Source of the DNA: Lachnospiraceae bacterium
GTDB lineage: Bacteria > Bacillota_A > Clostridia > Lachnospirales > Lachnospiraceae
Assembly (NCBI GenBank): GCA_021770615.1
Contig: JAETQR010000016.1
Coordinates: 1 to 64,000 of the forward strand
Reading direction: 5' to 3'
DNA: 64,000 nucleotides
Positions 41,578-50,952 of this stretch are shown in pieces. The translations under genes were made by a program, and so were the position numbers. The notes below the pieces were generated by a model, which saw nothing but the letters and a program-made list of their open reading frames with translations, was not told the origin of the DNA and made no database searches. Position 1 is the stretch's first letter. The number at the start of each line of letters is the position of its first letter.

Positions 41578-44073
41578 ATGAAGAGCAGTAAAATAACAAA
41601 TTTTATATTAGAAGTCAGCCAGGTGTTTCTGGTGTTTCTTGGCGTGTACTCGGCGCTCATGTGTGCAGCGTTAAGTCTTTCGTTGCCGGTGAACCGTCTG
41701 GCGGCGACGCTCGTTCTTCTTGGGGGAGCCTTTTTATTTTATGGCCTGTTTACCGTGCTTGAGACATTTCCTCATGGGAAATTGTATGGAATCCTTGGGA
41801 TTACAGCTTTTTATCTGATCGTGTATATACGTTTGAGGACTGTGGTGAATAAAGGCTTTGTGACTGTTATCAATACGTATCTGAAGGAGGTCATGAACTA
41901 TACCCAGACGAATATCCCTCTCCTGTCAAATAACAGTTTTGCGGGGGAAACGGCAGGTGTCGGATATTGTGTCACATTGGTTGTTATTTTGACAGGGGTG
42001 TATCTGACCGCGATCGTCAGCTGCTGTTTTTACAGGAAAAGACGTTCTATGGTTTATATTGCAGCTACCGTGTTTTTTTTCTTTGTACCGGTGACAGTTG
42101 GAAAGATTGGATATTTTTCCAATGTGGCTACCTATATTTTTACTTCTATGGCGGTAGTGGGTACGAGATTTCTACGGTCGGATACGACAGATAAGAGGAT
42201 GCGGCAGAAACTTTCCCTGGTTTTGACATGTGTAGGAGTGATCGCAGGAATCCTGAGTTATTTGTTCATATCACCAGAGCGTTATCATAATAATTTGAAT
42301 AATATCGTTGAGGTTAAAAACTCCGCATTGGCTCTTGTTTCATGGGACAGGGAAGATATTTCCACATGGTTTCGGGAGTATTTTAACGGGGATGCCATGG
42401 AGTATGGCCGCGTAGGAAGAAAAAACAGTGTAAACCGTACAGGAAAGACGATGTTCAAGGTGAGTGGGGATTTTGATACGAATCATGGACTTTATATGAA
42501 AGGGTATACCGGGGCGGTTTATTCGGATGGCCGCTGGTATCAGAGCAAAGATGAGGATGGACAGTACGCAAAAGAGCGGGACGAGCTTGCGGCAGCAGGA
42601 CTGTCAGTGGATAACTGGCATGTAACACTCCGCAACCAGATCGGAGACAGCCAGACGACGGGAAATGATAAGCTGTGGACGACAGGGAAGCTGACGATAC
42701 GTAATCTTGCGTTTGGATACGGAAATTATGTTGTGCCATATTATCCAACGACGGCTTTTTCTTCTATAGGAGGCAGGCAGCAGGTTACGGTGCCGGGGAT
42801 AGAATATGAGGCGGAGTATTTCCCTTATCTCTATACCGAATTGAGAAATGGCCTGGCTGCTAATTCTTATAATCTGGCGGGAAATGAATACTGGACGGGC
42901 AGTCAGGAAAACAGGAACCGGCTGTCTGATTTCGTGAAAAAATATTATCTCGATGTACCGCAGGAAGTTTCTGGTGTAGTAGATGCATATAAGTCCTATC
43001 TCAATTCCAGAGATGGACTGTTGGATAAATTTGAAAAGGGAGAAGCTTCTGTTTATCAGGTGATCGAGGAAACCCGTAATTATATCATGATGGATACGAA
43101 GTATACGCTTTCTCCGGGAAGGACACCAAAGGATAAAGATACGGTGACATATTTTCTGGAAGAAAACAAAAAAGGGTATTGTACGCATTATGCCACAGCG
43201 GCAGCAGTGCTTTTGAAAAGTGTAGGAATCCCTGCGCGGTATGCAGAGGGTGTATATGTGAGCAGGGAAAAGCTGGCAGATCTGAATGGTTCAATGAGGG
43301 AACTTGAGATTACAGATAAAGATATTCATGCATGGGTGGAAATCTATCAGGATAATTATGGTTTTGTGCCGGTTGAATTTACGCCGGGAATTGGTGAAGA
43401 GGAGGCAGACCAGTCATCCGTTACGGAAGAGGATGGAAGCGGAGATGAACCACAGGGCGGACAAAATGATGGAAATGGACAGGATGAAGCAGCGATACAG
43501 ACGCCGACTCCGCCGCCGGAAGAAGATATGACATTTGAGAATATTGAGACAGAAGATTACAATAGAGAGACAGAAGAAGAGGATACAGAGGCGGTTAGTG
43601 ACGATGCTGTGTCGGCGAAGGATCAGAACAGTGACCAGAAGAAAGGACATATGGCGTGGTGGAAGATCGTGTTATGGTGTGTTGCGGTTTTTGCTGCTTT
43701 TATACTGGCGGCAGAGGTGCAGCGCAGGGTACGGGTATTATTGTTCAAAAATAGTCTGAAAAAGAAAAAGTACAAAAGACAGATCCTTCTGTATTATCGT
43801 CATTTGGAGCCGGCATTCAATCATGAGGGGGTTCGTTACAGGGGACAGAGTGTAGCAGAATATGCAGAGGATATTGCAGCAGCCTGTGGGATGAAATATG
43901 AAGGAGTTTATGGATTTGTCTCAATGGTGTTCTGTGCGAGCTTTAGCAGCGAATCGTTTGATAAGGGACAGATGATCGAGTTCAGAAGTGCGTATCGTCT
44001 GATCCGCCATAGGATCTATGCACGCCTGGGAGGGGTTAAGAAGCTGTATTATATGTATATACTCGGGCTCTGA
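41578..44073 (+). CDS. Transglutaminase-like membrane protein (DUF4129-type end)
   Basis: This 831-residue protein has six hydrophobic helices in the first 250 residues, a large extracytoplasmic part with a transglutaminase-like (papain-fold) domain, one further membrane helix near residues 690-712 (IVLWCVAVFAAFILAAEV) and a cytoplasmic C-terminal domain. Catalytic residues are seen as Cys in NKKGYCTHYATAAAVLLKSV, His in DIHAWVEIYQDNYGFVPVEF and the following acidic residue. The acidic linker EEEDTEAVSDD precedes the last helix. It belongs to the TgpA/YebA-like set usually encoded with MoxR and DUF58 proteins, as here. GGGAGGTG precedes the ATG. Confidence 0.92.
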   Translation: MKSSKITNFILEVSQVFLVFLGVYSALMCAALSLSLPVNRLAATLVLLGGAFLFYGLFTVLETFPHGKLYGILGITAFYLIVYIRLRTVVNKGFVTVINTYLKEVMNYTQTNIPLLSNNSFAGETAGVGYCVTLVVILTGVYLTAIVSCCFYRKRRSMVYIAATVFFFFVPVTVGKIGYFSNVATYIFTSMAVVGTRFLRSDTTDKRMRQKLSLVLTCVGVIAGILSYLFISPERYHNNLNNIVEVKNSALALVSWDREDISTWFREYFNGDAMEYGRVGRKNSVNRTGKTMFKVSGDFDTNHGLYMKGYTGAVYSDGRWYQSKDEDGQYAKERDELAAAGLSVDNWHVTLRNQIGDSQTTGNDKLWTTGKLTIRNLAFGYGNYVVPYYPTTAFSSIGGRQQVTVPGIEYEAEYFPYLYTELRNGLAANSYNLAGNEYWTGSQENRNRLSDFVKKYYLDVPQEVSGVVDAYKSYLNSRDGLLDKFEKGEASVYQVIEETRNYIMMDTKYTLSPGRTPKDKDTVTYFLEENKKGYCTHYATAAAVLLKSVGIPARYAEGVYVSREKLADLNGSMRELEITDKDIHAWVEIYQDNYGFVPVEFTPGIGEEEADQSSVTEEDGSGDEPQGGQNDGNGQDEAAIQTPTPPPEEDMTFENIETEDYNRETEEEDTEAVSDDAVSAKDQNSDQKKGHMAWWKIVLWCVAVFAAFILAAEVQRRVRVLLFKNSLKKKKYKRQILLYYRHLEPAFNHEGVRYRGQSVAEYAEDIAAACGMKYEGVYGFVSMVFCASFSSESFDKGQMIEFRSAYRLIRHRIYARLGGVKKLYYMYILGL

Positions 44074-44110
44074 TACCATTGAGATGACTGAATAGTGGTG
44101 TTGGGAATAG

Positions 44111-44185
44111 AAGAAGCTGTAAATCAGCAGAAAAAACTATCCGTAATGCGGGGGATTGTGTTTTGCTGGTTTACAGCTTCTTTTA
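44111..44185. terminator. Bidirectional terminator hairpin
   Basis: AAGAAGCTGTAAATCAGCA (44111-44129) pairs with TGCTGGTTTACAGCTTCTT (44164-44182) with only a mismatch, flanked by A- and T-rich ends. It lies between the transglutaminase gene and the convergent minus-strand genes. Confidence 0.85.
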
Positions 44186-44214
44186 TTTCCGGGTTCATTT
44201 AATATAACAGCCCT

Positions 44215-44367
44215 TTAGTCTGTACGATGTTTGAGGATGATTTCTTCAAAACGCCGGTTAGAAGCTTCCATCTCTTCCTCTGATTCCAAGACTTCTATTT
44301 CAGCATTTTCCTGATCCAGTTCTTCTAATAGATCAAAAAGGTCATCATCCGTAAAAAATGTTTCCAT
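44215..44367 (-). CDS. Small acidic protein, 50 residues, unknown
   Basis: This short reading frame encodes 50 residues, METFFTDDDLFDLLEELDQE at the start and SNRRFEEIILKHRTD at the end, with 22 acidic residues in a mostly helical pattern. It has a good ribosome binding site: AAGGAGGGCAC lies directly before the ATG on the minus strand. No family is recognised. It is downstream of the GerA gene and of an inverted-repeat element on the same strand. The good ribosome binding site and strong amino-acid bias support a real gene, but nothing else confirms it. Confidence 0.6.
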   Translation of the reverse strand: METFFTDDDLFDLLEELDQENAEIEVLESEEEMEASNRRFEEIILKHRTD

Positions 44368-44443
44368 GTGCCCTCCTTGATGACTATTTTAGTAATTAAA
44401 GTTTAGCACAAATAGAAGCAAGAAACAAGTACTTTATCGCACG

Positions 44444-44691
44444 GAAATTAATTTTTGACGCTCGCAATTTATAAGAATTGTTACATTTGTACAGCAGCGG
44501 GAATATTTCCTGATCCGGACCCGCTCCCGCTTAGGATAAACATGTAGCGGTACAAAGGCCGCAAGGTGCAATTTTTGCACCTTGCAGCCTAAGGACCGAC
44601 ACGTTTATACGGTCCTTATCAGGAAATATTCCCGCTGCTGTACGAAGTTTTGTCAGCTTTCTATAAATTGCGAGCGTCAAAAATTGATTTC
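44444..44691. repeat. Dispersed inverted-repeat element, copy 1
   Basis: The element has an outer perfect 24-bp arm pair at 44450-44473 and 44662-44685 (core TTTTTGACGCTCGCAATTTA), an inner perfect 26-bp pair at 44489-44514 and 44618-44643 (core GCAGCGGGAATATTTCCTGA), and a core of about 100 bases with hairpins GCAAGGTGCA/TGCACCTTGC (44561-44585) and AAGGACCG/CGGTCCTT (44591-44617). The core is nearly identical to copy 2 at 48330-48575. There is no gene in this stretch (44368-44698). Confidence 0.88.
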
Positions 44692-44698
44692 TGTAACT

Positions 44699-46126
44699 TC
44701 ATTGTTTCTTTACATTCTCTGATCTGGGGAGGCTGATGCGGCAGAATCTTCTCATAAACTGCTTGTAATTAAATGGAAGAAGTGGATAAATATAGCTTTT
44801 TCCGGAAATCGTTTTGTTGCAGACGATACATACGATCGTAAGCAGGATTCCGGCGGCATATCCGTACACATGGAAAGCTGCGGTCAGGCATATGAGGATA
44901 AGTCTCATGAACTTTAATGCATATCCTAATTCAAAGCTGACTTGTGTATAATTGGCGACTGCGACAAAGGCCATATATAACATGATTTCCGAATTGAACC
45001 ATCCGGAGCTTACGGTGTAGTCCCCCAATACGATACCAGCGACTACGCTTAAAGGGGTACTGAACATGCTTGGTGTGTTCAGGGATGCCAGGCGCAGTCC
45101 GTCAATTGCAAATTCGAGGATCAGGAGTTGGACAAAGATCGGGATATTAACCGGGTCTGTGATCTGGATGAAGGAAAGGCATTCGGGGATCCATTCCGGT
45201 TTCATGAACAGGAGTAAAAAGGTTGGTGTCAGGAGCACTGCAAGGATATTTATGATGATTCTCGACAGCCGGAGATATGTGCCTGTAACAGGTGGGAAGT
45301 AATAATCATCCGCATCTTCAATGATATCAAATACCGAGGTCGGGAGGATCATCGCAGAGGGAGAAGTATCTACCAGAATGACGATGCTTCCCTCAAGAAT
45401 GCTTGCGGCGGTCGTATCGGGACGTTCTGTAAACTTAAATTTGGGAAATGGATTGTACCATTTGTGTTGATAGAGACATTCTGCCAGACTTTCCTGATTC
45501 ATAGTCAGCGCATCCACATCGATCTGACTCAGGCGTTTTTTGATGTCGTTTAACATTTTTTGTTCCACCCGGTCAGACATATAGGCAATGACTACGTCTG
45601 TGCGGGAACTTTTTCCGACGGTATTCATTTCCATCACCAGTTTGGGAGAGCGGATTCGCCGGCGGATCAGAGCTGTGTTATACACTACGGTTTCTACAAA
45701 GCCATCTTTGGAACCCCGCATAACTTTATCTTTTTCAGGCTCATCCACGCTTCTTGCGGGATAGGTACGAAAGTCCATGGCGAGGAACTGGTCAAAGCCA
45801 TCTACGATCAAAACGGGAACACCGGACAGAAGTCTTTGGATCAGATTGTTTTCATCCGAAATCAGATCGATCTCTCCATAGGGGAGATTGTTTTTGAGAA
45901 AGTCATGGGCTGTCTCCGGCATTTGTTCCGGTGTGATCTTGTACATGAATTCCATTATTTTTTCCATAACTTCATCTTTACAGAAACCATCAATAAAATA
46001 AAAACAAGCCGCTCTGCCACCGATCGTCACCACCCTGTAGATCAGATCAAAGCTTTTATTGATCTGAAAAAGTTCATCAATATATTTTTTGTTTCTGTTA
46101 AAATCTTTGGAGAAAGTATCTGCCAT
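44699..46126 (-). CDS. GerA-family spore germination protein
   Basis: This 475-residue protein belongs to the GerA-type A subunit family of germinant receptors, located in the inner spore membrane. The N-terminal soluble half shows GGRAACFYFIDGFCKDEVME and SGVPVLIVDGFDQFLAMD, then ESLAECLYQHKWYNPFPKFK; the C-terminal half has about five membrane helices, with ILEGSIVILVDTSPSAMILP and PEWIPECLSF before them. The A subunit usually works with B and C subunits; neither is adjacent here, so this may be a stand-alone paralog. AGGAGGTTTCAGGG precedes the ATG on the minus strand. It marks a spore former. Confidence 0.93.
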   Translation of the reverse strand: MADTFSKDFNRNKKYIDELFQINKSFDLIYRVVTIGGRAACFYFIDGFCKDEVMEKIMEFMYKITPEQMPETAHDFLKNNLPYGEIDLISDENNLIQRLLSGVPVLIVDGFDQFLAMDFRTYPARSVDEPEKDKVMRGSKDGFVETVVYNTALIRRRIRSPKLVMEMNTVGKSSRTDVVIAYMSDRVEQKMLNDIKKRLSQIDVDALTMNQESLAECLYQHKWYNPFPKFKFTERPDTTAASILEGSIVILVDTSPSAMILPTSVFDIIEDADDYYFPPVTGTYLRLSRIIINILAVLLTPTFLLLFMKPEWIPECLSFIQITDPVNIPIFVQLLILEFAIDGLRLASLNTPSMFSTPLSVVAGIVLGDYTVSSGWFNSEIMLYMAFVAVANYTQVSFELGYALKFMRLILICLTAAFHVYGYAAGILLTIVCIVCNKTISGKSYIYPLLPFNYKQFMRRFCRISLPRSENVKKQ

Positions 46127-46306
46127 CCCTGAAACCTCCTGTATTTGTTCTCATGTATGCTATCAGAGTAAAGTATTGGCATAATTTATAAAATTATACG
46201 AAAGATGCGGTTAAAAGAGGAAAAATCTTGCTTTTTATGTAAAAATTTTATATACTGTAAATATATAAATGTCAGGAACAAATGAAAAAAGATGAGGGGG
46301 CAAGCG

Positions 46307-48244
46307 ATGAGTATTATACAGGTTGATAAGGATAAGTGTGTGGGGTGTAACGCATGTGTAAGAGCGTGTCCGGTTGGAGATGCCAATATCGCAAAGATGG
46401 ATGAAGAAGGTAAACTCCGGATTTTGATCGATGATGAGAAGTGTATCAAATGTGGTGCGTGTATTCATGCATGTTCGCATGGGTCGCGATCGTTTGTGGA
46501 TGACATTGATCGCTTCCTTTCTGACTTAAAAAATGGGGAGGAGATTGCAATGATCGCCGCACCGTCGATCAAGGTAGCGTTTGATGGCAACTGGCGGCAT
46601 GCGCTTCAGTGGCTTCGTAATCAGGGGATCAAAAAGATTTATGACGTATCTTACGGGGCAGATATATGTACGTGGGCGCACTTGAGATATATGAAACAGC
46701 ATCCGGGGGCCAAAGTGATATCCCAGCCTTGTGCGGCTGTCGTAAATTACATATTGAGTCACAGGCCGGAACTGCTTTCAAACTTATCCCCGATCCACAG
46801 TCCGATGCTGTGTCTTGCTGTTTATATGAAAAAGGTTCTTGGATTTAAGGGAAAAATTGCAGCGATTTCACCTTGTATCGCAAAAATTGACGAGTTCCGC
46901 GATACAGGGCTGATCGATTATAATGTGACGATGGTCCATTTGAAAGAATATTTTGACAGGGAAGGAGTGAATCTTCCTGAGATAAAAATCTATAGTGAAT
47001 TTGAGTTTGATGATTATCAGGGGCTTGAGGGAGCGATTTACCCCAAACCGGGTGGTCTGATGAGTAACCTTTTGCTTCATGAGCCGGATATGAATGTCAT
47101 AACTTCGGAGGGAACGGAGAAGCTATATCGCGAGCTGGATCAGTACGTAAATCAGAAGAAAGAATATCTCCCTGATGTATTTGATGTGTTGAACTGCGAG
47201 ACCGGGTGTAACGGAGGTCCTGCGATCGGAGTAGATTATCAGCGTTTTGCGATGAATGATATCATGCATGATGTGGAGATCTATGCACACAAAAAGAGAA
47301 AAGAAGGGACGAAAAAGACAAGAAAAGGCTATGAGGATAAACAGTTTGCAGAGTTTGACAACAAGCTTGTGCTTGAGGATTATATCAGAGAGTACAGGCC
47401 TCGTCAGGTTAAGAAACTGACGGTGTCAGAACAGGAGATCCAGAAGGCATTTGAAATACTCGGTAAGCAGACTGAGGTGGAAAAGAATTTTGACTGCCAT
47501 GCCTGTGGTTATAGTTCCTGTCGGGAGATGGCAATCGCACTTGCCAAAGGTATCAATGAAAAAGAGAATTGTCATCAGTATATGTTAGAGAGCATCAAGA
47601 AGGAACGGAAAAAAGTAAACAGCGTAAATGCGGAAGTCGTTGCTATGAATCAGGAGTTAATGGATATTTTTGGTGAACTTACAAGAAACATCGAGAAGGT
47701 TAAGAAACAGGCCGTACTTATTCAGGAGTCCGGGCAGAGAAGTTCTACGGAGATGACTTCGGTGGCTGAACATATGAGTGAATTAAATGAGTTGAATCAG
47801 AATATTTCGGGATCGATGCAGGATATCAATGAAAATGTAGAACGTTATAATCTGATGACACAGGATGTAGAGAGTATCGCCGGGAAAATTAATCTTCTCT
47901 CGCTCAATGCTGCAATCGAGGCGGCCAGAGCAGGGGATGCAGGAAGAGGGTTCTCAGTCGTTGCCACAAATATCCGTGATCTTTCGGAAAATTCCAAAGA
48001 AGCAGTGGGAAGTGCGAAGGAAAATGATGAGGGAATCCACAGGGCGATCAATAGTATTAATGACATCATACAGAATTTTAATGACGAGATCAAGGGACTT
48101 GTAAAATCTGTAGATGCTGCTGTAGAAAATGTAAATCAGTCTTCTGCAAACAGCGATGAGATCCAGAATTCTATGGCAGAGGTATCCATGATCGCTGAAA
48201 AGGTTCAGGAAGTGATCGATAAGACAAATCATATTCTTGGCTGA
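46307..48244 (+). CDS. [FeFe]-hydrogenase-like protein fused to a methyl-accepting chemotaxis signalling domain
   Basis: This 645-residue protein has, in order: two ferredoxin-type clusters ([17 protein letters not shown] and [16 protein letters not shown]), an iron-only hydrogenase catalytic-domain-like region with H-cluster cysteine motifs [21 protein letters not shown] and NCETGCNGG, a further Cys-rich cluster domain ([19 protein letters not shown] then C), and a C-terminal MCP signalling coiled coil with the hairpin [18 protein letters not shown]. There are no membrane helices. This matches sensory-type (group C/D-like) hydrogenases rather than the bulk H2-producing enzyme. It probably senses H2 or redox state and signals through CheA. 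GAGGGGG precedes the ATG at 46307. Confidence 0.88.
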   Translation: MSIIQVDKDKCVGCNACVRACPVGDANIAKMDEEGKLRILIDDEKCIKCGACIHACSHGSRSFVDDIDRFLSDLKNGEEIAMIAAPSIKVAFDGNWRHALQWLRNQGIKKIYDVSYGADICTWAHLRYMKQHPGAKVISQPCAAVVNYILSHRPELLSNLSPIHSPMLCLAVYMKKVLGFKGKIAAISPCIAKIDEFRDTGLIDYNVTMVHLKEYFDREGVNLPEIKIYSEFEFDDYQGLEGAIYPKPGGLMSNLLLHEPDMNVITSEGTEKLYRELDQYVNQKKEYLPDVFDVLNCETGCNGGPAIGVDYQRFAMNDIMHDVEIYAHKKRKEGTKKTRKGYEDKQFAEFDNKLVLEDYIREYRPRQVKKLTVSEQEIQKAFEILGKQTEVEKNFDCHACGYSSCREMAIALAKGINEKENCHQYMLESIKKERKKVNSVNAEVVAMNQELMDIFGELTRNIEKVKKQAVLIQESGQRSSTEMTSVAEHMSELNELNQNISGSMQDINENVERYNLMTQDVESIAGKINLLSLNAAIEAARAGDAGRGFSVVATNIRDLSENSKEAVGSAKENDEGIHRAINSINDIIQNFNDEIKGLVKSVDAAVENVNQSSANSDEIQNSMAEVSMIAEKVQEVIDKTNHILG

Positions 48245-48283
48245 CAAGCAGAAGTGGATCCAGGATTTAAACTGAAAATGATC

Positions 48284-48317
48284 AGAGGTGTGCCTTCTGT
48301 TTTGGCGCACCTCTTTT
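48284..48317 (+). terminator. Terminator after the hydrogenase-MCP gene
   Basis: AGAGGTGTGCC (48284-48294) pairs with GGCGCACCTCT (48304-48314), followed by TTTTG. It is a standard intrinsic terminator. Confidence 0.88.
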
Positions 48318-48329
48318 GTATGATTATGA

Positions 48330-48575
48330 AAATCAATTTTTAATCATCGCAACCTCTGGGAATCAATAACTTCGTATAACAGCAGAAATATTTTCTGATC
48401 CGGACCCGCTTCCGCTTAAAATAAACATGTAGCGGTACTAAGGCTGCAAGGTGCAAAGCACCTTATACGCAGCCTAAGGACCGACACGTTTATACGGTCC
48501 TTATCAGAAAATATTTCTGCTGCTATACGAAGCTTCATTAGCTTTGCACGAATTGCGATAATTAAAAATTGATTT
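48330..48575. repeat. Dispersed inverted-repeat element, copy 2
   Basis: Outer arms 48330-48352 and 48553-48575 pair with one mismatch (core CAATTTTTAAT). Inner arms 48373-48399 and 48503-48529 pair with one G-U type mismatch (core AGCAGAAATATTTTCTGAT). The core, including GATCCGGACCCGCT, ACATGTAGCGGTAC and CCTAAGGACCGACACGTTTA, matches copy 1 almost base for base, while the arms differ in sequence but keep pairing. It fills the gap between the terminator and the DUF4250 gene; no gene is in it. Confidence 0.88.
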
Positions 48576-48676
48576 CCACGACAAAATGTGTTTGAGGTTG
48601 ACAAACGATCGTCAGACATTTAAAATTATATTGCATGAAATCAGCAGGTGGATCTACACCAGAAAGGGAGGATATT

Positions 48677-48853
48677 ATGAGCATACCGGGTGACCCCATT
48701 ATATTGCTTAGCTATGCCAATACACAGTTGCGTGACCAATACGCAACATTGGAGGAATTTTGCAAGACAAATGATATTGATGAGGAGACGCTCCGTGAGA
48801 CTCTTGGCAGTCTTGATTATCATTATGATGAGGTGACAAACCAGTTCATATAA
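48677..48853 (+). CDS. DUF4250 domain protein
   Basis: This 58-residue cytoplasmic protein matches the DUF4250 family, short helical proteins common in Firmicutes and Bacteroidetes: SIPGDPIILLSYANTQLRDQ at the start and EFCKTNDIDEETLRETLGSL after it. Its function is not known. The ATG at 48677 has AAGGGAGG upstream; a longer reading from 48635 lacks a ribosome binding site. The next gene begins five bases after the stop. Confidence 0.85.
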   Translation: MSIPGDPIILLSYANTQLRDQYATLEEFCKTNDIDEETLRETLGSLDYHYDEVTNQFI

Positions 48854-48858
48854 AGTAC

Positions 48859-49305
48859 ATGAATATAGAGGACATTAAGTTTCAGCATGAGATAAATCTA
48901 GCTGATTATAACAGGCTCCGGGAAAGTGTGGATTTTATCCGGATCACGCCGGAGCGGGCAAAGTGTGCCCTGGAAAATTCCCTGTACCGGATCATTGCTG
49001 TAGATGGGGATACGCCTGTCGGGATGGCCCGGGTAGTCGGAGACGGCGGATATGTTTTTTTTATCTGTGATGTGATCGTACATCCCGAATACCAGTCGAA
49101 AGGACTTGGGAGAAAACTGATCGAACGTGTTCTTAGCTGGTTGGAGGATCAGGTCGATGAGGGTGAGACGATCATGGTAAACCTTATGTCTGCACTGAAT
49201 AAAGAGGAATTTTACAGCAAGCTTGGGTTTCATAAGCGGCCTTTTGGAAATCATGGCTCCGGTATGTCCAAGTGGATCAGTGGAGACTCGAAACAGAGAT
49301 TCTGA
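48859..49305 (+). CDS. GNAT family N-acetyltransferase
   Basis: The 148-residue protein is a single-domain GNAT enzyme. The acetyl-CoA loop is VHPEYQSKGLGRKLIERVLS at about residues 78-95 (Q-x-x-G-x-G/L), after GMARVVGDGGYVFFICDVIV, and the C-terminal FYSKLGFHKRP is the usual beta-5 segment. The substrate is unknown. The gene follows DUF4250 by five bases, suggesting coupled translation, because no clear ribosome binding site precedes its ATG. Its 3' end lies about 40 bases before the thioesterase start. Confidence 0.88.
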   Translation: MNIEDIKFQHEINLADYNRLRESVDFIRITPERAKCALENSLYRIIAVDGDTPVGMARVVGDGGYVFFICDVIVHPEYQSKGLGRKLIERVLSWLEDQVDEGETIMVNLMSALNKEEFYSKLGFHKRPFGNHGSGMSKWISGDSKQRF

Positions 49306-49346
49306 CAGGATGGGGTGCGGACGGAAAAGGTAAGGAGATGTATAAC

Positions 49347-50054
49347 ATGTATCAGTGTAAAGACAGGGTGTCGTACAGCAGAATCGACACAGAAGGTAAA
49401 CTAAAGGTGCATGCGATCGTAAATGTATTACAGGACTGCTGTCTGTTTCACAGCGAGGAAGTGGGACGCTCCTGTATGGATCTTAAGGAGGATGCGCACG
49501 CATGGCTTGTGAATTCGTGGCATATTGTATTTAAGCGGCGGCCGTCTATGGGAGAGGAATTTATCACAAAAACATGGCCATATAAATTCCGCGGTATTTT
49601 TGGAATGAGAAATTTTCTGATGGAGAGCATGGAGGGAGAGACACTTGTATATGCCGACTCTCAGTGGTTTTACTTTGATCAGAAGACGGGTAAGCCGATC
49701 AAACCGACGCCGGAGGAAGTAGAGCCCTTTGGTATGGGAGAGGCGTATCCGATGGAATATACTTCGAGAAAGGTGACATATCCGGAAGAATTGGAGTACT
49801 ATGACACGGTCCGGGTATGTGAGAATCACATGGATACGAATGAACATGTCAATAATGGCGAGTATATCCGTATTGCCGCTAACTGCCTTCCGACCGGTTA
49901 CCAGGTAGATGAGCTGCGGGTGGAGTACCGCCTTGCAGCAAAGCTCGGTGATGAAATGGACATATACACAAAAAGGATGAAGGATTGTTTTTATGTGGTG
50001 ATGGCAAATAAAGAGAAATCACCATATGTGATCACCTGTTTTCAGGGAGAGTAA
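49347..50054 (+). CDS. Acyl-ACP thioesterase
   Basis: This 235-residue protein is a bacterial acyl-ACP thioesterase that releases fatty acids from acyl carrier protein; it has two hot-dog folds. The N-terminal hot dog includes YSRIDTEGKLKVHAIVNVLQ, and the family's catalytic region is ENHMDTNEHVNNGEYIRIAA with Asn-His-type residues. The ATG at 49347 is nine bases after AAGGAG (49332-49337); an ATG at 49338 is too close. It may supply free acyl groups; note the separate ACP/adenylation cluster at 55.9-60.4 kb. Confidence 0.9.
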   Translation: MYQCKDRVSYSRIDTEGKLKVHAIVNVLQDCCLFHSEEVGRSCMDLKEDAHAWLVNSWHIVFKRRPSMGEEFITKTWPYKFRGIFGMRNFLMESMEGETLVYADSQWFYFDQKTGKPIKPTPEEVEPFGMGEAYPMEYTSRKVTYPEELEYYDTVRVCENHMDTNEHVNNGEYIRIAANCLPTGYQVDELRVEYRLAAKLGDEMDIYTKRMKDCFYVVMANKEKSPYVITCFQGE

Positions 50055-50101
50055 CTGACTTTCAGGTAAACTGCAGTCCGGGAAGGAAAAAGGGGATAGA
50101 A

Positions 50102-50947
50102 ATGAATGTAGAAGAAAAGGTGTTGGGGAGAGTGGTGAGGCTGTATGCAGCCAAAACGACAAATAACGGGGTTTATCTGAGCTCTTATGAGTATCCGGAA
50201 CTCAGTGTACTTTTGCCAAATAATCAGGTTCCGGAGGATATAGAGAAAGGCGATATCCTTTCTGTGTTTTTATATAAAGATTCCGAAGACCGTCTGATCG
50301 CCACTACGTCAGAGCCATTTGTCACGTTGGGGAGGATCGGCAAGCTTAAGGTCACGGATGTAACAAATATCGGTGCATTTCTTGACTGGGGGCTTGCAAA
50401 GGATTTGTTTCTTCCGTTTAAGGAGCAGACACACCGGGTAAAGAACGGCGAGGAAGTGCTTGTGGCGCTTTATATCGACAAAAGCAGCCGCCTCTGCGCC
50501 ACGATGCATGTGTATGACTATCTTTCCGTGGATGGGGAATTTCAGGTGAATGATCATGTGACAGGACGCGTGTATGAACTGACGGATTCTTTTGGCGCTT
50601 TTGTGGCAGTGGAAGATAAATATTCTGCGCTTATCCCCCACAATGAGATGAACCGGGAGATCCGGGTAGGAGAGGTCGTTTCAGCCCGGATCAAAGAAGT
50701 GCGGGAGGATGGGAAACTTACGCTTAGTCTTCAGGAAAAACTTCCGGTACAGATGGGGATCGATGCAAAGACGGTAATGGAGAAACTGGAGGCAGCAGGC
50801 GGATTTCTTCCGTTTCACGATAAGACGTCTCCGGAGATCATAAAAAGGGAGTTCCAGATGAGTAAAAATGCGTTTAAGAGGGCGATCGGACGTCTCATGA
50901 AAGAGGGACAGATAGCGATCGGGCCGGATGGTATCCGGAAGAAATAA
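50102..50947 (+). CDS. cvfB: CvfB-like S1 RNA-binding protein
   Basis: This 281-residue protein matches the CvfB family of RNA-binding regulators: several S1-like modules in the first 215 residues (GRVVRLYAAKTTNNGVYLSS, VTNIGAFLDWGLAKDLFLPF, GRVYELTDSFGAFVAVEDKY) and a C-terminal winged helix (LPFHDKTSPEIIKREFQMSK, FKRAIGRLMKEGQI). CvfB affects virulence-factor expression in staphylococci; here the targets are unknown. A GGAAAAAGGGGATAGAA stretch precedes the ATG. It converges with the helicase gene and shares a terminator hairpin. Confidence 0.92.
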   Translation: MNVEEKVLGRVVRLYAAKTTNNGVYLSSYEYPELSVLLPNNQVPEDIEKGDILSVFLYKDSEDRLIATTSEPFVTLGRIGKLKVTDVTNIGAFLDWGLAKDLFLPFKEQTHRVKNGEEVLVALYIDKSSRLCATMHVYDYLSVDGEFQVNDHVTGRVYELTDSFGAFVAVEDKYSALIPHNEMNREIRVGEVVSARIKEVREDGKLTLSLQEKLPVQMGIDAKTVMEKLEAAGGFLPFHDKTSPEIIKREFQMSKNAFKRAIGRLMKEGQIAIGPDGIRKK

Positions 50948-50952
50948 TGGAT

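Noticed and set aside
40496..41599. Long open frame of 367 codons on the minus strand opposite the DUF58 gene
   Set aside because: It is antisense to a recognised gene with good domain matches and no ribosome binding site or family match of its own; it arises from codon bias.
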